From NCBI GenBank assembly GCA_027483885.1, contig JAIXTO010000247.1:1-33413 (forward strand): a stretch of DNA of 33,413 nt, given 5' to 3'. This stretch comes from Rhizobiaceae bacterium (GTDB taxonomy: Bacteria; Pseudomonadota; Alphaproteobacteria; Rhizobiales; Rhizobiaceae). Shown one piece after another: positions 24,026 to 31,673 of the stretch (its first letter is position 1; each line of letters begins with the position of its first letter). A program made the position numbers and the translations under genes. The notes under the pieces are model-generated. The model was not told the DNA's origin. It worked only from the letters and a program-made list of their open reading frames with translations, and searched no databases.

Positions 24026-24420
24026 CGGGCAACGCCCGGATCAAGGATCCATTCGGCGCTGTCGTTCCACACATCGGTTTCGATGATCAGGCCGTCGCGC
24101 ACGACAAACCGGTCAACGTAACGGTTGTGATCGAATTGCGTGCCATCCGGCCAGGCGCCGTAAAGAAAGCCGAGGCTGTAGACGATTGTCTCAGTTTCAC
24201 CCGGCACCACGTCATAACGCTCGATGCGCTTCTTCACCCAGGCGTAACGCGCCGCGTTGAACCCGGTCGGACCGGACGGTGTGCGGAAAACCCGGTTGCC
24301 GGTAAAGCGGCACAGAAATTCCGGGGCAACGAAGGTGGCCGCGCGCACCGGATCCGGCGTCATAGAGGCCTCCAGATAATCCTTCACCGCCTGCAGATCG
24401 CGTTCGGTCTTCTGATGCAT
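24004..24420 (-). CDS. NTF2/SnoaL-like small protein
   Basis: A 138-residue protein with the cone-shaped alpha+beta barrel pattern of the SnoaL/NTF2 superfamily. An N-terminal helix (RDLQAVKDYLEAS) is followed by strands ending in YVDRFVVRDGLIIETDVWNDSAEWIL, the usual DRF.VRDG.I.....WND pattern. Members bind or isomerise small hydrophobic or polyketide-like molecules, and many are uncharacterised. GGGAG lies 7 bases before ATG 24420. It is divergent from the amidohydrolase across the second operator. A role as accessory hydrolase or isomerase in the same pathway is inference. Confidence 0.75.
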   Translation of the reverse strand: MHQKTERDLQAVKDYLEASMTPDPVRAATFVAPEFLCRFTGNRVFRTPSGPTGFNAARYAWVKKRIERYDVVPGETETIVYSLGFLYGAWPDGTQFDHNRYVDRFVVRDGLIIETDVWNDSAEWILDPGVARQPGSPA

Positions 24421-24434
24421 GGCGGGGCTCCCTG

Positions 24435-24466
24435 TTGTCAGTTCTGGCTAAAAGTGCATACAGTTT
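24435..24466 (+). promoter_or_regulatory. Amidohydrolase promoter overlapped by second operator copy
   Basis: TTGTCA (24435-24440) with 18 bp to TACAGT (24459-24464) forms a good forward promoter. Its -10 is covered by AAAGTGCATACAGTTT (24451-24466). That site matches the palindrome at 23194 at 14 of 16 positions. This placement is what repression by the neighbouring GntR protein would need. Confidence 0.6.
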
Positions 24467-24499
24467 GAGCTTAAGCAAAACGCGCCGGGAGTTGCAAGC

Positions 24500-25783
24500 G
24501 TGGTGACCTCTCATTTTGACGACACGTCTCGCAGCGGCGAGGAAAGGCCGGATTATGACCTCGTGCTGCGCAATGCGCTTTTGCGCGGCGGCGGCGCACC
24601 TGTGGATATCGGCATCGTCAAAGGCCGGATTGCTTGCGTCGGGCTTCAGCACGGCGAGACAGGCGCTGAGGTGGAGGATCTCGGCGGGCGGCTTCTCCTG
24701 CCGGGTTTCGTCGATACACATATCCATCTCGACAAGGCCTGCCTCATCTGTCGCTGCCTGGATGCCGGCGGTGGCTTGAAGGGCGCGATTGCTGCGGTAT
24801 CCCGCCTCAAGCGGGATTTTACTGTCGAGGATGTTTATGCACGCGGCGCCCGCGTCATCGAAAAGGCGATCACTGCGGGCACCATGCACATGCGCACCCA
24901 TGTGGAGGTCGATCCGCGCGCGGGCCTGCGCAGTTTTGAGGCCATGAAACGGCTGAAGCGCGATTATGCCTTTGCGCTTGATCTCTCCATCTGCGTTTTT
25001 CCGCAGGAGGGGCTGACCAATGATCCCGGCACGCTGGAACTGCTCGAAGAGGCGCTGTCTGATGGCGCCGACCTTCTCGGCGGCTGCCCGTATACGGACA
25101 CGAACCCATCGGCGCAGATGGAAGCGCTGTTTGCCATGGCGGTGGCCCACAATGTCGATCTCGATTTTCACCTGGATTTCGACCTTGATCCATCCTGGTC
25201 GCACCTGGAGGAAATTTGCCGGCGCACCGAAAAAGCCGGCTGGCAGGGGCGCGTGGCGGTCGGTCATGCCACAAAACTTGCGGTGATGGACGAGGCGGCG
25301 TTCGAGCGCCACGTGGCCTTGCTGTCTTCCTGCGGCGTTGCGGTAACGGCGCTTCCCTCCACCGACCTTTACCTGAGCGGCCGAGATGCCGGGCGCCGGG
25401 CCATGCGCGGCGTCGCACCCGTGCATGTGATGGCCGCGCGCGGCATCACCTGTTCCGTTGCCACCAACAATGTGCTCAATCCCTTTACCCCCTATGGCGA
25501 TGCCTCGCTTCTGCGCATGGCCAATCTCTACGCCAATATTTTGCAAATCGGGCCGGAGGGATTTGCCGCCTGTCTCGATCTCGTCACCACGTCCGCGGCA
25601 CGCCTGATGGGCATTGCGGATTACGGTCTTTTGCCGGGCAACCGGGCGGATCTCGTGGTGCTCGATGCCGATGAGGAGACGGAGGCCTTTGGCGGTCTTG
25701 CCACCCCGCTCATGGGCTTCAAGGCCGGCCGCCGCAGCTTTGTCCGCCCGGCGGCAAAGATTGTACGGCCGACACGGATCTGA
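24500..25783 (+). CDS. Cytosine-deaminase-like amidohydrolase family protein
   Basis: A 427-residue amidohydrolase-superfamily protein that most resembles cytosine deaminase-like proteins (COG0402-type). The metal motif HIHLDK (His74, His76) and the later His224 and His256 (VGHATKL) are present. However, the acid following His224 is not a glutamate (HLDF where E. coli CDA has HCDE). The usual catalytic and metal Asp is Asn323 (ATNNVLNPF where CDA has GHDDVFDPW). It therefore may not be a cytosine deaminase. It starts at GTG 24500 with GGGAG about 8 bases upstream; GTG 24503 is an alternative. It is probably controlled by the GntR protein through the operator at 24451. Confidence 0.8.
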   Translation: MVTSHFDDTSRSGEERPDYDLVLRNALLRGGGAPVDIGIVKGRIACVGLQHGETGAEVEDLGGRLLLPGFVDTHIHLDKACLICRCLDAGGGLKGAIAAVSRLKRDFTVEDVYARGARVIEKAITAGTMHMRTHVEVDPRAGLRSFEAMKRLKRDYAFALDLSICVFPQEGLTNDPGTLELLEEALSDGADLLGGCPYTDTNPSAQMEALFAMAVAHNVDLDFHLDFDLDPSWSHLEEICRRTEKAGWQGRVAVGHATKLAVMDEAAFERHVALLSSCGVAVTALPSTDLYLSGRDAGRRAMRGVAPVHVMAARGITCSVATNNVLNPFTPYGDASLLRMANLYANILQIGPEGFAACLDLVTTSAARLMGIADYGLLPGNRADLVVLDADEETEAFGGLATPLMGFKAGRRSFVRPAAKIVRPTRI

Positions 25784-25849
25784 AAACGTTCCATTTCTGT
25801 CTTGCTTGCCGGAAATATGAAAAAATGTGAAAAATATTTCATTCCGTTC

Positions 25850-25869
25850 TTTTCCCAATATTGGGAAAA
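25850..25869. promoter_or_regulatory. Perfect 20-bp palindrome upstream of the GH28 gene
   Basis: TTTTCCCAATATTGGGAAAA is a perfect palindrome 28 bp upstream of the predicted GH28 promoter. It could be an operator, for example for the LacI-type regulator of this operon, or a cruciform/terminator for the upstream amidohydrolase gene. The 10-bp arms and T/A-rich ends also suit a bidirectional terminator, but there is no loop. No second copy was seen in the window. Confidence 0.5.
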
Positions 25870-25896
25870 ATCCATCCCGTTTCCGCATGTTTGTGC

Positions 25897-25924
25897 TTGT
25901 CAGCTGAAAATATCACGCTAAAAC
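25897..25924 (+). promoter_or_regulatory. Predicted promoter of the GH28-GH38 operon
   Basis: TTGTCA (25897-25902), a 16-bp spacer, and TAAAAC (25919-25924). The leader would be about 35 bases. TGAAAATATCA (25905-25915), one of several related TGAAAATAT motifs, lies in the spacer. Related motifs are at 25828-25841 and 25977-25990. Confidence 0.4.
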
Positions 25925-25965
25925 TCCCCCTTAATGGAAAAGAGCGAAGGCGGGAGGCGTTCACC

Positions 25966-27309
25966 TTGACTATTCATGAAAATATTTTCCCTTATGGGGG
26001 TGGTGATTGCACGCAGGCTTTGCAGGGTGCGATGGAGGTTTCTGCCGCCTCTCGAACCCAGCTTGTGCTGGGTCCCGGCATCTACCATTGCGGCGCTCTT
26101 CGGCTGCCGGCGGGGCTTGACCTGCACTTGAAAGCCGGCGCCATCCTGCGTTTTTCCAGCGATGTCGCAGCCTACGCGCAAAACCGCGTCGATGTGATCG
26201 CCGAATCCTCCGATATTGCGATGATGGTGGCGAACAATGCCTCCGGCATCCGCCTTTCCGGCGAAGGCTCGATCGAGGCGCCGGGCGCCGATTTCATCGT
26301 CGGGCGGCTGGAGGATATGGGAACGCATATTCCAGCGGCAACGCGTCCACGCGTGCTGGTGCTGGAGGGCTGCGACGACATTGTGCTCGAGAGTTTTTCC
26401 ATCCGGTCTTCGCCGATGTGGACCATTCACCTGATCGCCTGCCGGCAGGTGCGCGTGGAGCGATTGTCAATTGACAACGACCGGGAGATGCCGAACACCG
26501 ACGGCATCGTCATCGACAGCTGCCAGGACGTCACCATTCGCGACTGCGATATTGCGACCGCAGATGACGGCGTGGTGTTGAAAACCAGCGCCGGGCCGGA
26601 TGGCAAGGCGGTCGGCGTCTGCCGCGATATTCTGGTGGAGCATTGCCGGGTGGAAAGCCGCAGCTGCGCCCTGAAGATCGGCACTGAAACCCATGGCGAC
26701 GTGGAAAACGTCACGTTTCGCGATTGCGAGATCCGGCACTCCAACCGCGCCATTGGCCTGTTTTCACGCGATGGCGGCCACATTCGCAATATCGTCGGCC
26801 AGCGCATCCGGCTGGATGCGCATGAGACGCCGGACGGGTTCTGGGGCTCGGGCGAGGCTATCACCGTCAATGTCGTAGACCGGCGGGCGGAAAAGCCGGC
26901 CGGTCGCATCGAAAACATCGTGTTCGAGGATATCGAGGGCACGATGGAGGGGGCGGTCAATCTGGTGGCCGATGGCGGTGCCGGCATCAGCGATGTCCGC
27001 TTCACGCGCATGGCCATCAAGCAGGTCGCGGGGCCGTATCACGGGCACAAATACGATGTGCGCCCGACGCATTTCGATCTGGCTCCGTCGCCGGACGCGG
27101 CAGGCCGGGCCAATGCCTGGATCAAGGATGAGAACGGCAATGTGATCGGTCTTGTGCCTTATCCGGGCGGCATGCCGGCGCTGTTTTCGATGAATGTCGA
27201 AGGCCTTTCCCTTGATGATGTCCAGTTTTCGCGCCCGTCGCCGCTGCCTGATGGATGGAATGAAGAGGCAATCGACGTGCGCGACGGCGAGCCGCGCATC
27301 TGGTCCTGA
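25966..27309 (+). CDS. Glycoside hydrolase family 28-like protein (polygalacturonase-type), cytoplasmic
   Basis: A 447-residue right-handed parallel beta-helix protein. GH28 catalytic signatures are present: NTDG with Asp179, and ATADDG with Asp200/Asp201. A THG block follows, with His243 in the place of the usual GHG. The canonical RIK substrate motif is not evident; the matching region reads SNRAIGL. It starts at TTG 25966, with GGGAGG 8 bases upstream; no ATG or GTG fits, and the longer frame from 25861 runs back into the palindrome. No signal peptide is seen, so it would act on imported oligosaccharides. First gene of an operon with GH38, PHP and LacI. Substrate could be a galacturonide or another uronide-containing glycan. 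Confidence 0.85.
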   Translation: MTIHENIFPYGGGDCTQALQGAMEVSAASRTQLVLGPGIYHCGALRLPAGLDLHLKAGAILRFSSDVAAYAQNRVDVIAESSDIAMMVANNASGIRLSGEGSIEAPGADFIVGRLEDMGTHIPAATRPRVLVLEGCDDIVLESFSIRSSPMWTIHLIACRQVRVERLSIDNDREMPNTDGIVIDSCQDVTIRDCDIATADDGVVLKTSAGPDGKAVGVCRDILVEHCRVESRSCALKIGTETHGDVENVTFRDCEIRHSNRAIGLFSRDGGHIRNIVGQRIRLDAHETPDGFWGSGEAITVNVVDRRAEKPAGRIENIVFEDIEGTMEGAVNLVADGGAGISDVRFTRMAIKQVAGPYHGHKYDVRPTHFDLAPSPDAAGRANAWIKDENGNVIGLVPYPGGMPALFSMNVEGLSLDDVQFSRPSPLPDGWNEEAIDVRDGEPRIWS

Positions 27310-27352
27310 CGCCCCCCCGAAGACCATCCATCCCGGCCTTTGAGGAGGGGCT

Positions 27353-30300
27353 ATGCCGATGAAACGTATCCGCAAGCTTGATCATCTGCTTTCGCGCCTG
27401 CAGGAGCGGATTTTTCTGCCACTCGGCGTGGACGTGCCGCTGGTTTATGCGCTGGCTGCAGCGGATGACCGCGCCTCGATGGTGGCGGGCGACCGTAAGG
27501 ACTGGACGCCGGTGAACCGTGATCTCGTCTGGGGTGAACCGGATGGCTATTACTGGTTTGGCGGGCGCATTACGCTGCCGACAGACGTTGAGAGCAAGCG
27601 CATCGTCGTTCATGTTGAGGCCGCCTTCGGCAGCGTGATGGGCCGCAGCGATCCGCAATGCCTGGTGCGCGTCAATGGCGCTATCCGCCAAGGCGTCGAT
27701 GGCAACCACCGGCAATTCCTGCTGACGCATGAGGCGAAGCCCGGCGACAGCTTTGATATCCTGATCGAGGCCGGCACCATCGAAGACCGGCGCCAGCTGG
27801 GGTTCGGCTGCGCGCTTCAGGTGCATGACCTGGAGGTGGACGACCTTTATTACGACCTGCGGGTGCCGCTCGATGTGGCGCGGCTTCTGGCGGTGGATGA
27901 TCCGCGCCGGCACTTCATTCTGAACCACGTGGAAAAAGCCGTCGATCTCATCGACCTGCGGCCGGGCAACGAGGTCCGCTTTCGCGCCTCGCTCGAAAAG
28001 GCGCGGCTGGCGGTGCAGCCGATCTACGACGCGCAGGATTTCGAGGACAAGCCGACCGTCGTTGCCACCGGCCACACCCATATCGATGTCGCCTGGCTGT
28101 GGCGGGTGCGCGAAACGCGCCAGAAAATGGCGCGCTCCATGGCAACGGCGCTGTCCCTGATGGAGGACTTTCCCGATTACCGCTTCATGTACAATCAATG
28201 CGTGCTGCTGGATTATCTGAACGAGGATTATCCGGAGCTTTTCCAGCGTATCGAGGCGGAGGTGAAGACCGGGCGCTTCGAGATCGAGGGTGCGCTCTGG
28301 CTGGAGCCGGATGTCAATATTGCCGGCGGCGAGGCGCTGGTGCGCCACATTCTCTATGGCGTCGATTACCACGTCAAAACTTTTGGCGTGCGCCCGCGCA
28401 TGATCTGGCTGCCGGATACCTTTGGTTATTCGGCATCCCTGCCGCAGCTGATGGAAAAATCCGGGCTCGACAGCTTTGTGACGCACAAGCTCTCCTGGAA
28501 CGATACCAACCGTATGCCGGATGAGACGATGTTCTGGCAGGGCATCGATGGCACCAAGGTGGTCGCCTATTTCCTGACGACGCAGCCCTACGATTCCACC
28601 AGCCTTGGCACGACCTATTGCCCGAACCTCAAGCCCACACATGTGATGGGCACATGGCGCCGCCACGGCCAGCAGGCGCTGAATTCCGAGCTGTTTCTCG
28701 TCTATGGCCACGGCGATGGCGGCGGCGGGCCGACGCGCGAGATGCTGCAGAACATCCGCCGCATGGAGCGCGGCATTCCCGGCTGCCCGAAAGTCAGCCA
28801 TGAGACGATGCGGCCCTTCTTCGAGCGGCTGATCGGGCGCATGCGGGCGGAGCCTCAAAACTATCCGGTCTGGGTGGGTGAGCTTTACGCGGAATTTCAC
28901 CGGGGCACGCTGACCTCGGTTGCCAAGAACAAGCGGGCAAACCGGCTGGCCGAAATCGCACTGCGCGAGATCGAGATGCTGGCAGTGCTCGCCGAACGGC
29001 AGGGTGGCCAAGCCTATCCAACAGACGAAATCCGCCGGCTCTGGGATATCGTCATGCTGAACCAGTTCCACGATATTCTGCCGGGCTCCTCGATTGGCGC
29101 GGTCTATGACGACAGCGACCGCGATTATGCAGCCTTCTTTGAAGCCGCCGATCATCTGCGCCAAGCCTTGCTCGACGGCCTTGTGGAAGCAGGCAGGCCG
29201 ACCCTTTTTAATACGACGGGGCGCATCCGTTCAGGTCTGGCACTTCATCCGGAAAAGCTTGGCATTGCGGGCGAGCAGGCTCTTGTCAGGGCTGATGGCA
29301 CGACGGTTAATGCCGTCTCGGTGGCAGGCCTTGCGCCGCTTGCCTTCACCGATCTTAAATCCTGCCGGCAGGAGCCGGCGACACCGGTTCTGACTGTCTC
29401 GCCACGACATCTGGAAAACGATGCGCTCTCCGTTCGGTTTGACGAGCGCGGGCGCATCACCTCGATCCTTGACCGGAAACGCGAGCGGGAGATCCTGCCC
29501 GCTGGCGGCCTGGCCAACCGCCTGCAGGCGTTTCGCGACATGCCGGCGCAATATGATGCCTGGGATATCGATGCCGATTTCGAAGACCAGTTTTTCGAGA
29601 TCGACGATCTGGTGCAGGCCGAGGTGGTGGAGACGGGGCCGCTGCGCGCCGCGATCCGCTTTGAATGGCGTTACGAGGCGTCAAGCATCGTGCAGGTCGT
29701 GTCGCTGGAAGCCGGCGCCCGGCAGCTGGAGGTCGATTGCTTCATCGACTGGCACGAGCACAATACGGTGGTGAAGACCGCCTTTCCGCTGGCGCTCAAC
29801 ACCGCGCATGTGGATGCGGAAATCCAGTTCGGCCATGTGCGCCGGGCAAGCCACCGCAACACATCCTGGGACCGTGCCCGCTTTGAATGCTCCATGCAGC
29901 GCTGGGTGGATGTGAGCGAGGCCGATTTCGGCGTGGCACTTCTCAACGATTGCAAATACGGCTACGACGCCAAGGGTTCTGATCTTCGCCTGACGCTGCT
30001 GCGCTCGCCGACCTATCCGTGGGCAGAGGCCGATCAGGGCGAGCACCGGCTGCGTTACGCGATTTTCCTGCATGACGCAGACAAGCGCGCCGTTCACGCG
30101 GCGGCCGAGGACTTCAATCTGCCGCTGCATATCCTGTCCGGTTCTGCCGGTGCCGGCAAAACGGCCGGTTCCCTTCTTGCCGTTGAGACACCGGGCCTTG
30201 CAGTGGAAGCCATCAAGCGCGCCGAGGCGGGCGATGGCACGATCGTGCGTCTGTTTGAAGTCTCAGGCACCCGCTGCCTTGGCCGCATCGCGCTTGATCC

Positions 30301-30427
30301 GTCGATCCGCTCGGTGGAACTCGTTGATCTCATGGAGGAGGGGGCAACGCCACTTGCCCTTGACGGCCACCACCTCGAACTGGCGTTCAGGCCGTTCGAA
30401 ATCATTACGCTCAAGCTGAAGGGCTGA
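27353..30427 (+). CDS. Alpha-mannosidase, glycoside hydrolase family 38
   Basis: A 1024-residue retaining alpha-mannosidase. An N-terminal beta-rich region (about 1-230) precedes the catalytic domain. That domain has the zinc motif GHTHIDVAWLW (His243, Asp245), the nucleophile region WLPDTFGYS (Asp355), then HGDGGGGPT and ELYAEFHRGTLTS. A three-helix bundle and a C-terminal beta-sandwich complete the usual layout, at normal length. ATG 27353 has AGGAGG 4 bases upstream; ATG 27359, two codons on, has 10 bases and is equally possible. No signal peptide is visible, so it would trim alpha-mannosides in the cytoplasm. It lies 43 bp after GH28 and 4 bp before the PHP gene. Confidence 0.94.
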   Translation: MPMKRIRKLDHLLSRLQERIFLPLGVDVPLVYALAAADDRASMVAGDRKDWTPVNRDLVWGEPDGYYWFGGRITLPTDVESKRIVVHVEAAFGSVMGRSDPQCLVRVNGAIRQGVDGNHRQFLLTHEAKPGDSFDILIEAGTIEDRRQLGFGCALQVHDLEVDDLYYDLRVPLDVARLLAVDDPRRHFILNHVEKAVDLIDLRPGNEVRFRASLEKARLAVQPIYDAQDFEDKPTVVATGHTHIDVAWLWRVRETRQKMARSMATALSLMEDFPDYRFMYNQCVLLDYLNEDYPELFQRIEAEVKTGRFEIEGALWLEPDVNIAGGEALVRHILYGVDYHVKTFGVRPRMIWLPDTFGYSASLPQLMEKSGLDSFVTHKLSWNDTNRMPDETMFWQGIDGTKVVAYFLTTQPYDSTSLGTTYCPNLKPTHVMGTWRRHGQQALNSELFLVYGHGDGGGGPTREMLQNIRRMERGIPGCPKVSHETMRPFFERLIGRMRAEPQNYPVWVGELYAEFHRGTLTSVAKNKRANRLAEIALREIEMLAVLAERQGGQAYPTDEIRRLWDIVMLNQFHDILPGSSIGAVYDDSDRDYAAFFEAADHLRQALLDGLVEAGRPTLFNTTGRIRSGLALHPEKLGIAGEQALVRADGTTVNAVSVAGLAPLAFTDLKSCRQEPATPVLTVSPRHLENDALSVRFDERGRITSILDRKREREILPAGGLANRLQAFRDMPAQYDAWDIDADFEDQFFEIDDLVQAEVVETGPLRAAIRFEWRYEASSIVQVVSLEAGARQLEVDCFIDWHEHNTVVKTAFPLALNTAHVDAEIQFGHVRRASHRNTSWDRARFECSMQRWVDVSEADFGVALLNDCKYGYDAKGSDLRLTLLRSPTYPWAEADQGEHRLRYAIFLHDADKRAVHAAAEDFNLPLHILSGSAGAGKTAGSLLAVETPGLAVEAIKRAEAGDGTIVRLFEVSGTRCLGRIALDPSIRSVELVDLMEEGATPLALDGHHLELAFRPFEIITLKLKG

Positions 30428-30431
30428 CCCT

Positions 30432-31667
30432 ATGAGCCATGGCAACCAGACCTTCACCCACGTCATCGACAGTTTTCCCGAGGGCGAAAAGTCCTTCATC
30501 GAGATCCCTTTTGCGGTGGGGCCCGATATCGAGCGCATCGAGGTGAGTTATCACTTTCCCTTCGGCGGGGGAGGCAGCGTCATCGATCTCGGTGTAGCCC
30601 ACAATGGGCGCATGCGCGGCTGGACGGGCTCCGAGCGCGGCCATATCACGCTCGAGGAAGATCGTGCCACGCCGGGTTATGATCTGGGGCCTCTGGAAGG
30701 CGCCTGGCATGTGGTGCTCGGTATCGTGAAAATCGGGCCTGCCTGCAAGGTGGACCTGCAGATCCGGCTGATCGCCAAGCGCCCGCGCTGGCTTGCCGGG
30801 GAGTTGCACAGCCATTCGGAACATTCAGACGGTGGGGTGACGGTGCTCGATGCCATCCACCGGGCGCGCGCCTCAAGGCTCGATTTCATGGCGATCACCG
30901 ATCACAACACGGTCTCGCAGAATATCATCCGGCCTGATGATCCGGATATTCTGGTGATCCCGGCGATGGAGCTGACCTCCTTTTACGGCCACACGAATTT
31001 TCTCGGCCTCGGGCGTCCGGTCGAAGACTGGCGCTGCCGCTCACCTCGGGATGTCGCCGACAAGATGGCGGAAGCGCGGGCCAATGGCGCGACCATCGTC
31101 ATCAACCATCCCTTCCAGAATTCGGCCGGCGGGCGTTGGCAGGCGGGATTTGATGTCGCCTTCGATGCCTATGAGATCTGGAACGGCAACTGGTCGGTGA
31201 TGAACGAGGAAGGGCTGGCCTTCTGGCAGGAATTGCTGGTGTCCGGGCGCCGTATTCCGGCAACCGGCGGCAGTGATTTTCACCTCAAGAACCGCCGCCG
31301 GCACGGGCGCCCTGCAAACCGTCTTTATGCCGACAGTGCTTCTATCCGTGACATCCTGTCTGGCGTGCGCCAGGGCCGCAATGTCGTCAGCTTCTCGCCG
31401 GACGAAACCATGGCGGTGCCGAGCGCCGACGATCTGCCGATGTTTGGCGCGCAGGTGTCGGCGGGCGCTGCAACGGGCGTGATCTTCTCGGGCCTTGTGA
31501 CGGGTGACGAGATCCGCACGGTGACGGAGGCCGGCACGGTGGAGGCGATCACCGCAACCGGGGCCACGATGACACTGGAGCGGCCATTTTCCGGGCGTTT
31601 CATCCGTTATGAAATCTGGCATGCTCGTGAGCCACGGCTTTTCACCAACCCATTTTACGCGGAGTAG
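30432..31667 (+). CDS. PHP-domain metallohydrolase, CehA/McbA family
   Basis: A 411-residue protein. The N-terminal 115 residues look beta-rich and carry no motif I recognise. The PHP phosphoesterase-type domain follows with all expected metal residues: ELHSHSEHSDG (His126, His128), AITDHN (Asp157, His158), AMELTS (Glu180), INHPF (His226) and GSDFH (Asp282, His284). CehA/McbA proteins are known from carbaryl esterases, but most family members have unknown substrates and many sit in sugar operons. AAGGG lies about 9 bases before ATG 30432. The gene is 4 bp after GH38 and 6 bp before the LacI gene. It may remove an ester or phosphate decoration from the glycan; that is inference. Confidence 0.85.
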   Translation: MSHGNQTFTHVIDSFPEGEKSFIEIPFAVGPDIERIEVSYHFPFGGGGSVIDLGVAHNGRMRGWTGSERGHITLEEDRATPGYDLGPLEGAWHVVLGIVKIGPACKVDLQIRLIAKRPRWLAGELHSHSEHSDGGVTVLDAIHRARASRLDFMAITDHNTVSQNIIRPDDPDILVIPAMELTSFYGHTNFLGLGRPVEDWRCRSPRDVADKMAEARANGATIVINHPFQNSAGGRWQAGFDVAFDAYEIWNGNWSVMNEEGLAFWQELLVSGRRIPATGGSDFHLKNRRRHGRPANRLYADSASIRDILSGVRQGRNVVSFSPDETMAVPSADDLPMFGAQVSAGAATGVIFSGLVTGDEIRTVTEAGTVEAITATGATMTLERPFSGRFIRYEIWHAREPRLFTNPFYAE

Positions 31668-31673
31668 CAGATC

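Noticed and set aside
25861-25965. Extended N-terminus of the GH28 protein from a TTG at 25861
   Set aside because: It would begin inside the palindrome, has no ribosome binding site and includes the predicted promoter; TTG 25966 has an ideal GGGAGG.
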